From the NCBI RefSeq assembly GCF_005154805.1, contig NZ_CP039727.1:3407501-3471500 (forward strand): a stretch of 64,000 bases of DNA, read 5' to 3'. Positions 52,265 to 60,445 of the stretch are shown here, one piece after another (the stretch's first letter is position 1; each line of letters starts with the position of its first letter). The position numbers and the translations under genes are program-made. The notes beneath the pieces are model-generated. The model was given only the letters and a program-made list of their open reading frames with translations, had not been told where the DNA came from and made no database searches. Source of the DNA: Bacillus sp. S3. GTDB lineage: Bacteria; Bacillota; Bacilli; Bacillales; Cytobacillaceae.

Positions 52265-52289
52265 ACAATTGATTATTATGGAAAATAAA

Positions 52290-52318
52290 AAACCTTGAAT
52301 CCAATTGGTTCAAGGTTT
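52290..52318 (-). terminator. Terminator of the cytochrome c gene
   Basis: AAACCTTGAA pairs perfectly with TTCAAGGTTT around a 9-nt loop, followed on the minus strand by TTTTATTTT. The stem includes the cytochrome stop codon. Confidence 0.85.
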
Positions 52319-52993
52319 GAGATAATCATTTGAAGCTTCTGTTTTAGATTTTAGTGTGCGGATATAACTGATGATGTCAGTTATATCTTCTTTACTTAAT
52401 TGTCTTGCACCTTCAAGCCCTTTTAATGAGGGGCCCATTCGAGTTTCTTCACGGCCATAGGCCGTTGCAATCCAAATTTGCTTATTAGTTGTGTATTTTA
52501 AATACTGAGGATTGGAAAGGACCGTCCCCATTTTCAATTTACCTGCTCCCTCAGCGCCATGACAGTTAAGACAATATAGATTATACTGTTTTTCCCCGCG
52601 TTCAGGGTCCCCGGCAATTTTTTCAGGTACATCAAATTCAATTTCCTCTGTTTGCCAATCCCTCATATAGGTAACAAGATTTTTTAAATCGTTTTCAGAT
52701 AATCTTGGGCCATATGCAGGCATAGCGGTTCCTTCTCTGCCATACTTCACATAATTATATAGGTCTTGATCGGATACGGAGTTTAGAAATCGCTGGCTAT
52801 TTATAGCAGTGCCTGCATTAGAGCCTTCTCCCTTTCCTGTTTCTCCGTGACAGACAAGACAATTTTTAGAATAGAGCTTTTCTCCAGCTTCAATTGCTTT
52901 AGAATTCTTACTATCAAAAATATCGCTATTACTAATAGCAACGATAATTCCAATAATGATCAAAATATATAATCCGATTAAAATTTTTTTCAT
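52310..52993 (-). CDS. Membrane-anchored diheme cytochrome c
   Basis: The 227-residue protein has an uncleaved N-terminal anchor (ILIGLYILIIIGIIVAI) and two class I cytochrome c domains. Heme motifs are CLVCH (45-49) and CLNCH (141-145). Likely distal Met ligands are M91 (GTAMPAYGP) and M186 (ETRMGPSL). It is a probable substrate of the adjacent Ccm machinery and an electron carrier on the outer face of the membrane. ATG follows TAGGGAGTAACCC, only 10 bp after the frame end of the PCYCGC gene, so the two are one transcript. Confidence 0.92.
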   Translation of the reverse strand: MKKILIGLYILIIIGIIVAISNSDIFDSKNSKAIEAGEKLYSKNCLVCHGETGKGEGSNAGTAINSQRFLNSVSDQDLYNYVKYGREGTAMPAYGPRLSENDLKNLVTYMRDWQTEEIEFDVPEKIAGDPERGEKQYNLYCLNCHGAEGAGKLKMGTVLSNPQYLKYTTNKQIWIATAYGREETRMGPSLKGLEGARQLSKEDITDIISYIRTLKSKTEASNDYLKP

Positions 52994-53003
52994 GGGTTAC
53001 TCC

Positions 53004-53450
53004 CTACTTTGGTTCGGGTGTTGGAGTTGGTTCCCCAAAATCTTCATACTTTTTTGTGATCAGCTGATAAATTTTCTTAGGGCTTTTACCGTCAAGATGC
53101 ATTTCGACCGCCTCCCGGGCGATATCAATACAGACATCTCACGATATACTCATCGAATCCCATTCTTCGACAGCATTATTTGGTCCCATTTGATCAATAT
53201 AACAATCTAAATTGCTTTTATGCCCATCCTGTGCGAAGCAGCCACAATAGCAAGGAACCTGCGCTACAACTTCAGGGTATTCCGATGCCAAGATATAGGT
53301 CTCTTGAATTTTTTCCGAAGAATTTAAAACATAATCAGGGAGCGGCTTATGCTTTTTATCAAGTGTCACATCTTCCAATTTAGAACTACAGCCCGCTGCT
53401 ACTATTGCCATTAAAATAAATAGGAACAAGTAAGATGTTATTCGTTTCAT
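53004..53450 (-). CDS. PCYCGC-motif lipoprotein with in-frame TGA: candidate selenoprotein (or interrupted gene)
   Basis: The frame starts with ATG at 53450 (KRITSYLFLFILMAIVAAGC, lipobox Cys21) and contains PCYCGC (66-71) and GHKSNLDCYI. It meets TGA at 53141-53139 after EEWDSMSIS. Read through, it continues DVCIDIAREAVEMHLDGKSP and ends EPTPTPEPK with TAG at 53006-53004. In the PCYCGC family (DUF, PF13798) this region normally has a CxxC followed by such a helix and a PTPTP-type tail, so the TGA occupies a Cys position and read-through gives UxxC (U104, C107). A hairpin of SECIS geometry follows. If TGA is a stop, the protein ends at residue 103. Function in the family is unknown; context suggests a redox role in cytochrome c or copper handling. 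Confidence 0.7.
53107..53123 (-). promoter_or_regulatory. Candidate bacterial SECIS stem-loop
   Basis: ATCGCC and GGCGGT form a 6-bp stem (one G-U) with a 5-nt loop CGGGA. The loop begins 21 nt after the TGA and has G at its second position. Bacterial SECIS rules, as I recall them, ask for an upper stem of 4-7 bp, a G within the first two loop bases and a loop 16-37 nt from UGA. It also encodes protein, so chance pairing cannot be excluded. Confidence 0.5.
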
Positions 53451-53491
53451 ACTTTGTTTCACCCCTTCCCATTAATATATTGTTCTCATTT

Positions 53492-53500
53492 ATTGTAGCA
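53492..53500 (-). promoter_or_regulatory. Extended -10 promoter candidate for the PCYCGC-cytochrome unit
   Basis: TGCTACAAT on the minus strand is an extended -10 (TGnTACAAT), about 42 bp before the ATG. No good -35 is visible. Confidence 0.4.
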
Positions 53501-53570
53501 AAAAGGGATTGTCCAAACGGCTCTTAATTTTAACTATTTAGTGAAGTTTTTAATAATGAAAAAAGTATAA

Positions 53571-53606
53571 AAAAGCCTGAATCCAGTAAAATTGGACTCA
53601 GGCTTT
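53571..53606 (-). terminator. Terminator of efp
   Basis: AAAGCCTGAGTCCA pairs with TGGATTCAGGCTTT (one mismatch), followed by TTTTATA on the minus strand, 14 bp past efp. Confidence 0.85.
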
Positions 53607-53619
53607 AAGACGAAACTCA

Positions 53620-54177
53620 TTATGCACGCGAAACGTAAGAAGCTTCCGTTGTATTGATAATTAACCGATCCCCTTGGTTCACAAAGAATGGAACCTGAAC
53701 AATTAGTCCTGTTTCCAAAGTTGCAGGCTTCGTTCCCCCAGAAGCAGTATCACCTTTAATACCGGGCTCTGTCTCTGTTACTTCTAACTCAACCGTATTT
53801 GGCAGCTCCACCCCAAGAGTTTCATGATTAAACATCATAATGTGGACTTCCATGTTTTCCTTTAAAAATTTTAATTCATATTCAATGTTGCTTGCTGGAA
53901 GTTCTACCTGCTCGTAGGAATCCATATCCATAAAAACATGCGAATCACCGCTTGCATAAAGATATTGCATTTTACGGTTATCAATTTGTGCTTTTTCTAC
54001 TTTCTCACCCGCGCGGAATGTTTTTTCTTGAATTGCTCCATTTCGCAAGTTACGCAGCTTTGAACGTACAAACGCTGCTCCCTTACCCGGTTTTACATGT
54101 TGGAAATCCATGACACGCCATAGACCGCCATCTACTTCAATTGTTAATCCTGTTTTAAAATCGTTAACAGAAATCAT
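53620..54177 (-). CDS. efp: Translation elongation factor P
   Basis: The 185-residue protein has the KOW-like domain I with the modified loop [17 protein letters not shown] (Lys32 region, which in B. subtilis carries 5-aminopentanol). OB domains II and III follow, ending with [20 protein letters not shown]. It relieves ribosome stalling at polyproline. ATG at 54177 follows TAGGAGGATTTACAC, 20 bp after the peptidase gene. In B. subtilis efp is followed by yqhV and spoIIIAA; here the ccm block lies between. Confidence 0.96.
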   Translation of the reverse strand: MISVNDFKTGLTIEVDGGLWRVMDFQHVKPGKGAAFVRSKLRNLRNGAIQEKTFRAGEKVEKAQIDNRKMQYLYASGDSHVFMDMDSYEQVELPASNIEYELKFLKENMEVHIMMFNHETLGVELPNTVELEVTETEPGIKGDTASGGTKPATLETGLIVQVPFFVNQGDRLIINTTEASYVSRA

Positions 54178-54197
54178 GTGTAAATCCTCCTAGTTCT

Positions 54198-55259
54198 TTA
54201 CAAGATAATTAGTTCTTTTGTTGAATGAGTAAGTGCCTCGTTCCCATCCGCGGTTAATATTGCATCATCTTCAATCCGTACTCCGCCAAGTCCAGGAACA
54301 TAGATCCCCGGTTCACACGTAACAACCATTCCAGGTTGAAGCAGGAGATCAGACTTCATTGAGAGACTAGGTCCTTCGTGAATCTCCAGCCCGATTCCAT
54401 GGCCAGTTGAATGTCCAAAGTATTCTCCATAACCTTTTTCTGTTATGTAGTTTCGCGTTAATGCATCTGCTTCCTTACCCGTTAAGCCCGGCTTTATGCC
54501 AGCCATGCCTCGCAATTGTGCTTCAAGAACAATATTGTAAATTTCATTCAGCTTCGCATCCGGTTTACCAACAGCTACCGTCCTCGTAATATCAGAAGCG
54601 TATCCATTGTAATATGCACCATAATCCAAGGTTACAAAATCTCCCGATTCAATTACCTTATCACTCGCTACACCGTGCGGAAGTGCAGAGCGAATCCCCG
54701 AAGCAACAATCGTATTAAACGAAGAGGAAGTCGCACCGGCCCTTCTCATAAAGAACTCTAATTCATTCGAAACCTCTAATTCTGTTATACCGGGACGAAT
54801 GAAGTCTAAAATATGTTTAAATGCGGCATCAGCAATATCTGCTGCTACCTTTAATATCTTAATCTCTGCTTCAGTCTTAATCAAGCGTAACTTTTCAATT
54901 ACACCGGAAATTGGAACAAGTTCAGCTTCTACTTCTTCCTCATATACTTTATAGGAAGAGTATGTTACATCATTTTCTTCAAATCCCAGTTTTTTAATCC
55001 CTAATTCTTTAACAAGACGTGCTGCTTCTTCTGGGATGGAACCGGAGAATTTAACAATTTCAAATCCTGTGCATTGTTTGGATGCTTGTTCAATATAACG
55101 GAAATCCGTAATAAATTGTGCCTTATCGGCACTAATTAAGACAACACCCGCAGAGCCGGTAAAGTTAGATATGTAGCGGCGATTATAGGGGCTCGTGATC
55201 AGCATCCCATCTATACCATGTTGTGAAAAATCCGCTCTCAACTTTTCTATTTTTCCCAT
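54198..55259 (-). CDS. yqhT: Xaa-Pro aminopeptidase-like M24 peptidase (YqhT)
   Basis: The 353-residue protein has a creatinase-like N-terminal domain and an M24 pita-bread domain. Metal ligands are visible in GDFVTLDYGAYYNGYASDIT (Asp pair), GHSTGHGIGLEIHEGP (His), VTCEPGIY (Glu) and VRIEDD (Glu). It removes N-terminal residues before proline. Its position directly upstream of efp, as in B. subtilis, fits a link to proline-rich protein turnover. ATG follows AAAGGAGAGTAGAGACTA. Confidence 0.93.
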   Translation of the reverse strand: MGKIEKLRADFSQHGIDGMLITSPYNRRYISNFTGSAGVVLISADKAQFITDFRYIEQASKQCTGFEIVKFSGSIPEEAARLVKELGIKKLGFEENDVTYSSYKVYEEEVEAELVPISGVIEKLRLIKTEAEIKILKVAADIADAAFKHILDFIRPGITELEVSNELEFFMRRAGATSSSFNTIVASGIRSALPHGVASDKVIESGDFVTLDYGAYYNGYASDITRTVAVGKPDAKLNEIYNIVLEAQLRGMAGIKPGLTGKEADALTRNYITEKGYGEYFGHSTGHGIGLEIHEGPSLSMKSDLLLQPGMVVTCEPGIYVPGLGGVRIEDDAILTADGNEALTHSTKELIIL

Positions 55260-55337
55260 TAGTCTCTACTCTCCTTTTCTATCCGGTTTTGGATAGAGAT
55301 ATTTTATCATAAACAGATAGTTTCGACTAATTCAAAC

Positions 55338-55835
55338 TTATGTGGATGCCTCTTTTGCTTGTGATTCTTGAAGTTCAAACTCATAATTAATGGAATAACC
55401 AATGAAAATTCCATATACGATATATAAACAAACAGATGTGATGATTGTATCCCTGCTTAATTCGGCAATTGGTTTTATACCGGGAATTAACGGATTCAGA
55501 ATAAAGAACACCAATAAAAACAATATGACGCCATACCCTAGTCCAAACCAAAAACCTTTGAATTTTCTAAGTAAAGCGTAATAAATATAAGCCGCAACAA
55601 TAGATAATACACCCAATAAAATAATGGATACTACTGTTCCCATCCAGCCATGTTTCCAACTTCCAAGGGCCCATGGTTTGAGGATGATTTGGGGGCCCAC
55701 TTCGGTGAAATTAAAATATGATGCAATGTATCCAATCGTTCCCCAAAAAAGACCGCCGAATAAACCTGTCCAAAAAACCATTACTGTAAAAGACATAGGT
55801 CTTGGATATTTTTCTTTGTTTTGTTCGTTTGCCAT
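55338..55835 (-). CDS. yqhR: Conserved membrane protein YqhR
   Basis: The 165-residue protein has four predicted membrane helices (for example MSFTVMVFWTGLFGGLFWGT and TVVSIILLGVLSIVAAYIYY) and matches YqhR in size and position. Function is unknown. ATG at 55835 (MANEQNKEKYPRP) follows GGGGGTATACAA; the frame is open 20 codons upstream. In B. subtilis aroQ (yqhS) separates yqhR from yqhT; here only 78 bp do, so aroQ is missing from this locus. Confidence 0.85.
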   Translation of the reverse strand: MANEQNKEKYPRPMSFTVMVFWTGLFGGLFWGTIGYIASYFNFTEVGPQIILKPWALGSWKHGWMGTVVSIILLGVLSIVAAYIYYALLRKFKGFWFGLGYGVILFLLVFFILNPLIPGIKPIAELSRDTIITSVCLYIVYGIFIGYSINYEFELQESQAKEAST

Positions 55836-56068
55836 TTGTATACCCCCGATCATCAGTGTTGTGTTTGAATATGCATATAACTTTTCATGCACCATTATTA
55901 TGCCCTGATAATTTTAATCCTTACATTAAAAAATTTTTTAGAAATTTAGTTGGAAATATTCTGTCATCCTAGAGGTTTTTTCATTTTTCTAGTAGAATAC
56001 ATGTAAGTACAAACAGATTTTACATTTCTGCTATTGTGCAACTAATGTTTAGGTTGGTGTAAATAACC

Positions 56069-57013
56069 ATGTCAAATTCTCAAAAACCCGTTTATGGCGG
56101 CCAAGCGGTCGTTGAAGGAGTTATGTTTGGCGGAAAACATCATTATGTTACCGCCGTTCGCAGAAAAGATCGTTCTATTGAATACTTTCATTTGCCGCGG
56201 AAAGCAAATCCCACATTAACTAGCTTAAAAAAAATCCCGTTTCTCCGCGGAATCATTGCGATTATTGAATCTAGTGCAAACGGATCAAAACACTTAAACT
56301 TCTCCACTGAGCGGTTTGATGTAGATCCAAAGGACGATGCAGTCATTAAAGAAAAAGAAGTGTCAAAATTGACGATGTATCTTGGGGTAGCAGTAATCGG
56401 AGTCCTGTCATTTTTATTTGGAAAATTTGCTTTTACGCTAATTCCTGTTTTCTTAGCCGTATTAACCAAACCAATTTTCCCATCTGATTTTGCTCAAGTA
56501 ATGGTAGAAGGCCTCTTTAAGCTCATACTGCTCCTTACTTATATATATTTTGTCTCACTTACCCCGCTGATCAAAAGGGTGTTTCAATATCATGGAGCTG
56601 AGCATAAAGTAATTAACACATTTGAATCCGGGGTAGAACTGACCGTTGAAAATGTTCAGGCCCATTCCCGCCTGCATTATCGCTGCGGCAGCAGTTTCAT
56701 CTTATTTACCGTAATCGTCGGTGTTTTTGTTTACCTTTTAGTTCCCACATCACCGCTATGGTTACGTATTGTCGACCGTCTTCTCTTGATCCCGGTAGTG
56801 TTGGGAATTTCCTTTGAGGTCTTACAGATCACCAATAAACTCCGCGATATTCCAGTCTTAAAATATTTAGGAATTCCGGGCCTTTGGCTGCAATTGATAA
56901 CGACGAAGGAACCAAGTAATGACCAGGTCGAAGTCGCTATATTATCATTTAAGGAATTGCTTAAGAGGGAAAAAGAAACGGAGTACGACATGAAAAGTGA
57001 GGAAATTGTCTAA
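56069..57013 (+). CDS. yqhQ: DUF1385 family membrane protein YqhQ
   Basis: The 314-residue protein has the DUF1385 signature KPVYGGQAVVEGVMFGGKHH at the N-terminus, YHGAEHKVINTFESG and HSRLHYRCGSSFILF mid-protein, and four to five membrane helices. The conserved His/Glu residues suggest a metal-dependent or cofactor role that is not established. ATG at 56069 has only a weak ribosome-binding site (GGTGTAAATAACC). It is divergent from yqhR and followed by yqhP. Confidence 0.9.
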   Translation: MSNSQKPVYGGQAVVEGVMFGGKHHYVTAVRRKDRSIEYFHLPRKANPTLTSLKKIPFLRGIIAIIESSANGSKHLNFSTERFDVDPKDDAVIKEKEVSKLTMYLGVAVIGVLSFLFGKFAFTLIPVFLAVLTKPIFPSDFAQVMVEGLFKLILLLTYIYFVSLTPLIKRVFQYHGAEHKVINTFESGVELTVENVQAHSRLHYRCGSSFILFTVIVGVFVYLLVPTSPLWLRIVDRLLLIPVVLGISFEVLQITNKLRDIPVLKYLGIPGLWLQLITTKEPSNDQVEVAILSFKELLKREKETEYDMKSEEIV

Positions 57014-57079
57014 ATCTTTGTTTTTATGTGTTTAAAAGAATAAAAAAATGCTTAAGATGCTCATAGGGAGGTGGCATTC

Positions 57080-57463
57080 TTGAAAAATCGGATACCCGTA
57101 TTTATTATTGGGATTCTAATCATTCTTGCTATACTTGGGCTTATTGGTTCATTTACAGCTAATCCTGCCGGTTTCATTCAGAGAATAGCTGTCATCGCAT
57201 TGATCGGTTTAGCGATTTTTTTCCTTTTTCGGAAGTTTTCAAATTCGAGCCCTCAGAAAAGAGAGCAGCGGGCATTTCTTAAGGCAGCAAAAAGGTCAAA
57301 AAAACGGTTACAGCAAAAGAGTGGGGATACCAATGTAAAGACCTCATCTCTTGGGACATTAACAACATTAAAGAAAAGCAACAAGACTAAAAAGAAATCT
57401 CCTGCACATTTGACCGTCATCGACGGGAAAAAAGGGAAAAAGAAAAATCGAGCGTCCTTTTGA
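57080..57463 (+). CDS. yqhP: SA1362/YqhP-like small membrane protein
   Basis: The 127-residue protein has two N-terminal membrane helices (VFIIGILIILAILGLIG and RIAVIALIGLAIFFLFR) and a very basic tail rich in Lys/Arg (KRSKKRLQQK, KKGKKKNRASF). This matches the SA1362 family (YqhP). The TTG at 57080, 8 nt after GGGAGG, is preferred over GTG at 57071, which overlaps that site. It lies 66 bp after yqhQ. Function unknown. Confidence 0.82.
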   Translation: MKNRIPVFIIGILIILAILGLIGSFTANPAGFIQRIAVIALIGLAIFFLFRKFSNSSPQKREQRAFLKAAKRSKKRLQQKSGDTNVKTSSLGTLTTLKKSNKTKKKSPAHLTVIDGKKGKKKNRASF

Positions 57464-57475
57464 CACTCGATTTTT
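57444..57475. terminator. Bidirectional terminator between yqhP and the patatin gene
   Basis: AAAAATCGAGCGTC pairs with GACACTCGATTTTT (one mismatch), with T-runs outward on the plus strand. The stem includes the yqhP stop, and the patatin stop lies at its edge. Confidence 0.85.
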
Positions 57476-58360
57476 TTAATACCCCCATTTATTTAAAAAA
57501 TTTTTGGCATGTTCTCTTCCAATTTCAAATAGTTTTTGCTTTTTTTCATTAGTTAAATTAAATTCAATTAAAGAAACACCTTCAGCTTTTATAAAAATAA
57601 TATTTTCTACATGTTTTTTAGAAATATAACGTTGATCATGGGCGTCCTTCATTGTCTCAAACAATGCCCCCATTAATTGAATGCCGTTTTTTATTTGATG
57701 TTTTTCATGTTCATATTCACTTGGACTAAGTTTTATTCCAAGCACCGGTCTGGCCTTTTTTACATTGTCCTTGTCAAAAAGCCACATTGGAAAATTACTA
57801 AGTACCCCGCCATCCACCAAAATATTTGTGCCATCTATCGAACGTAATTTAACTGGTTCAAAAAAATAGGGAATACTGCAGCTCATCCTGATTGCCTTTG
57901 CAATAGAGAACGAATCTGGTGAAATGCCGTATTTTATTAAATCATCAGGTAAAACAATCATTTGCCCATTGGAAAGATCCGAAGAAATTACTCTAAGTGC
58001 GTTGGGTGGAAGATCGGAAAATGTTCTTAACCCCTTTGCTTCCAACTTCTCTTTCATCCATTTTTCAAGCTCATTCCCTTTATAAAGTCCTAGCTTCCAA
58101 TACACAAGCAGCCATTTTGCAATGGAAAATGGAATAATGGTTTTACGGGCATCCAGCATTTTAGGCAAATCAAACTCATCCACCAATTGATAAATTTCTT
58201 TGCTTGTATAGCCCGCGGCAATTAAAGCGGCAACGATAGACCCGGCACTCGTTCCTGCGACCCTGACAAACTGAAATCCTCTGGTTTCAATTTCTTCATA
58301 GGCACCAATGAGTGAAAATCCTCTAATTCCCCCTCCAGAAAAAACGCCGTCAATTTTCAT
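57476..58360 (-). CDS. yqhO: Patatin-like phospholipase / NTE-family lipid hydrolase (YqhO)
   Basis: The 294-residue protein has the oxyanion motif GVFSGGGIRGFSLIGAYEEI, the nucleophile elbow VAGTSAGSIVAAL (G-x-S-x-G) and the Asp of the dyad in ILVDGGVLSNFP. It has no signal peptide, so it acts in the cytoplasm or at the inner membrane face. ATG at 58360 follows GGGAGTGG; a TTG at 58375 is in frame but precedes that site. It is convergent with yqhP. Confidence 0.9.
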   Translation of the reverse strand: MKIDGVFSGGGIRGFSLIGAYEEIETRGFQFVRVAGTSAGSIVAALIAAGYTSKEIYQLVDEFDLPKMLDARKTIIPFSIAKWLLVYWKLGLYKGNELEKWMKEKLEAKGLRTFSDLPPNALRVISSDLSNGQMIVLPDDLIKYGISPDSFSIAKAIRMSCSIPYFFEPVKLRSIDGTNILVDGGVLSNFPMWLFDKDNVKKARPVLGIKLSPSEYEHEKHQIKNGIQLMGALFETMKDAHDQRYISKKHVENIIFIKAEGVSLIEFNLTNEKKQKLFEIGREHAKNFLNKWGY

Positions 58361-58593
58361 GGCAGCCACTCCCAAAATGAACTCATTGTTACATTCTTAA
58401 TCCGTTCATTGCGAAATTAGTACCACGGACGAGTGTAAAATTTTCATTAAAATATTGGACATCTTTTGTTCCTATTTTGTCTACAAAATGTTCACCGAAG
58501 TACTTTCATTCTTCATATCACCAACATATCTATTTCATAAACTGTACCTATTCTTTTATGAGTGCATTTTAACTAGCAAAGGCAGGGACGCTT

Positions 58594-60387
58594 ATGAGTA
58601 TTCGAAAGGAAAGAATGAAGGTGTACGATATGACCTGTACATCCTGTGAAAAACGAATTGAAAGGACAGTCAAAAAATTAGATGGTGTGATTGATGTAAA
58701 AGCAAATTTTACCGGCCAATTCGTTGATGTCGAGTTTAATGATGAATTATGTACCACGAACCAGTTGAAAGAAGCAATCAATCGTGTCGGCTACAGTACT
58801 GAAAATGGTAAAGGCTTTAAGTTTATTGGAATAGTCATTATTATCGCTGCTATTTTACTTCTCGGCATAAATACCGGCAGCTTTAATATGGAAGATAAAC
58901 TCAAAAATGCTTCTTATGCTGTTTTATTTGTTGTAGGGTTGATTACATCCATCCATTGTGTAGGCATGTGCGGCGGTATTATGCTTTCCCAAACTATTGG
59001 GAAGGAAAGTAAGAACAAATTTGAGGCGATGAAGCCAGCTATTTTATATAACCTTGGAAGAGTTGCAGCTTATACCATCATTGGTGGAATCGTTGGCGCC
59101 ATTGGCTCTGTTTTTGCACTTTCCCTATCCACTAAAGCAGCACTGCAAATTTTTGCCGGAGTATTCATGGTTATGATGGGCTTTAATATGGCAGGATTTA
59201 AAGCGTTTAGAAAGGTTCAATTAAAAATACCTGCCTTTGCATTAAATTTGGTAACTAAACCCAAACCTAAAACACCCTTTTTTATCGGAATGCTTAACGG
59301 TTTAATGCCTTGTGGACCACTACAAACAATGCAGCTGTATGCTTTAGGTACAGGCAGTGCGATTAGCGGGGCTCTCTCTATGTTTATGTTTGCAATAGGA
59401 ACAGTCCCGCTCATGCTGACCTTCGGGGCATTATCAAGTCTTTTAAGTAAAGGTTATACGAAAAAAATCCTAAAATACAGCGGAATTCTTATCGTTGTTC
59501 TTGGCCTTGTTATGAGCAATAGAGGCTTGGCACTGGCAGGAATGAACTTTAGTCCAGCTTCGATTCTAACGAACGTTGGTGCCCTTGGCGATTCTGCTGC
59601 TGTATCTAATGCAGCTAAAGCAACGATTAAGGATGGAGTGCAGGTTCTCAACATGACGGCCAATGTCTATGGTTATACCCCAAATACTTTATATGTTCAA
59701 AAGGGAATGCCTGTTAAGTGGGTCGTAGATGGTGAACAGATTACCGGTTGTAATAATACAATCGTCATGCCAGAAATGAATGTAGAGCAGAAACTACAAA
59801 GCGGTGAAAACATAATCGAATTCACACCCGGTAATGAGGATATTCCTTTCAGCTGTTGGATGGGAATGAAGCGAGGAGTTATTAAGGTAGTAGATGATTT
59901 AAAGGATATAAAGACATCTAGCAGTGATGCCACTGGTATTGATTCGTCGACCAAATCTACCGCCCCATCCTCGGCTCAGACTAAGCCTAGCATATACGGT
60001 ACTGACATCAGCAAGGTGCCTACTAAACGATTAGTCCAAAGGATGCAATTAGCAAATAATGTGCAAACGATTGCCATTAAAGGAGTGGGTTACGAACTTG
60101 AGCCACTGATCATTGTCGCTAATAAAGACCTGCAAACGAAGATGTCAATAGACCTCACTTCGTTTGATCAACCAGATGGATCCTTTTTAATTATGAATGC
60201 AAATACAAAACAAATTGTAACTGAATTCACTGGTGCGAAAGGGTTTGTTGAAGTTGAATTTACCATTGATAAAGCCGGGACGTATGGAATTTATCTAAAT
60301 GAAGAGGAATTACTCGGGGTAATTGATGTAGTAAACGATATGGATTCTGTTGATTTAGAAAGTATTAAAAGCAACTACCTTCAGTAA
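58594..60387 (+). CDS. HMA - TauE/SafE-type membrane - cupredoxin-like fusion protein
   Basis: The 597-residue protein joins several modules. An HMA metal-binding domain (8-70) has MTCTSC (13-18). A membrane helix (76-92) leads into a sulphite exporter/UreH-like transmembrane domain (about 105-310) with HCVGMCGG (121-128) and NGLMPCGPLQTMQ (235-247). A cupredoxin-like domain follows (about 348-433) with C386, C421, M423 and M425 as possible copper ligands, then a Ser/Thr linker and a second cupredoxin-like domain (about 488-580) lacking such ligands. Similar fusions are linked to copper handling and cbb3-type oxidase assembly. Neighbouring copA and a two-component system support copper. Confidence 0.88.
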   Translation: MSIRKERMKVYDMTCTSCEKRIERTVKKLDGVIDVKANFTGQFVDVEFNDELCTTNQLKEAINRVGYSTENGKGFKFIGIVIIIAAILLLGINTGSFNMEDKLKNASYAVLFVVGLITSIHCVGMCGGIMLSQTIGKESKNKFEAMKPAILYNLGRVAAYTIIGGIVGAIGSVFALSLSTKAALQIFAGVFMVMMGFNMAGFKAFRKVQLKIPAFALNLVTKPKPKTPFFIGMLNGLMPCGPLQTMQLYALGTGSAISGALSMFMFAIGTVPLMLTFGALSSLLSKGYTKKILKYSGILIVVLGLVMSNRGLALAGMNFSPASILTNVGALGDSAAVSNAAKATIKDGVQVLNMTANVYGYTPNTLYVQKGMPVKWVVDGEQITGCNNTIVMPEMNVEQKLQSGENIIEFTPGNEDIPFSCWMGMKRGVIKVVDDLKDIKTSSSDATGIDSSTKSTAPSSAQTKPSIYGTDISKVPTKRLVQRMQLANNVQTIAIKGVGYELEPLIIVANKDLQTKMSIDLTSFDQPDGSFLIMNANTKQIVTEFTGAKGFVEVEFTIDKAGTYGIYLNEEELLGVIDVVNDMDSVDLESIKSNYLQ

Positions 60388-60398
60388 GTAAAGAGTTA

Positions 60399-60445
60399 AA
60401 GAGTTAATAAGTTGGGGGGTTTTAACGCCCAACTTATTAACTCTT
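60399..60445. terminator. Bidirectional terminator between the HMA-TauE fusion and the histidine kinase
   Basis: AAGAGTTAATAAGTTGGG pairs perfectly with CCCAACTTATTAACTCTT (18 bp). The stem covers the histidine kinase stop codon and ends in a T-run on the plus strand. Confidence 0.88.

Noticed and set aside
53139..53450. PCYCGC protein as a complete gene ending at the TGA at 53139
   Set aside because: The continuing frame matches the family C-terminus up to a natural TAG directly before the next ribosome-binding site, so the simple-stop reading is not preferred, although it cannot be excluded.
58376..58593. Gene or RNA between the patatin gene and the HMA-TauE fusion
   Set aside because: The interval is AT-rich with no conserved hairpin or credible frame; it presumably holds only promoters.
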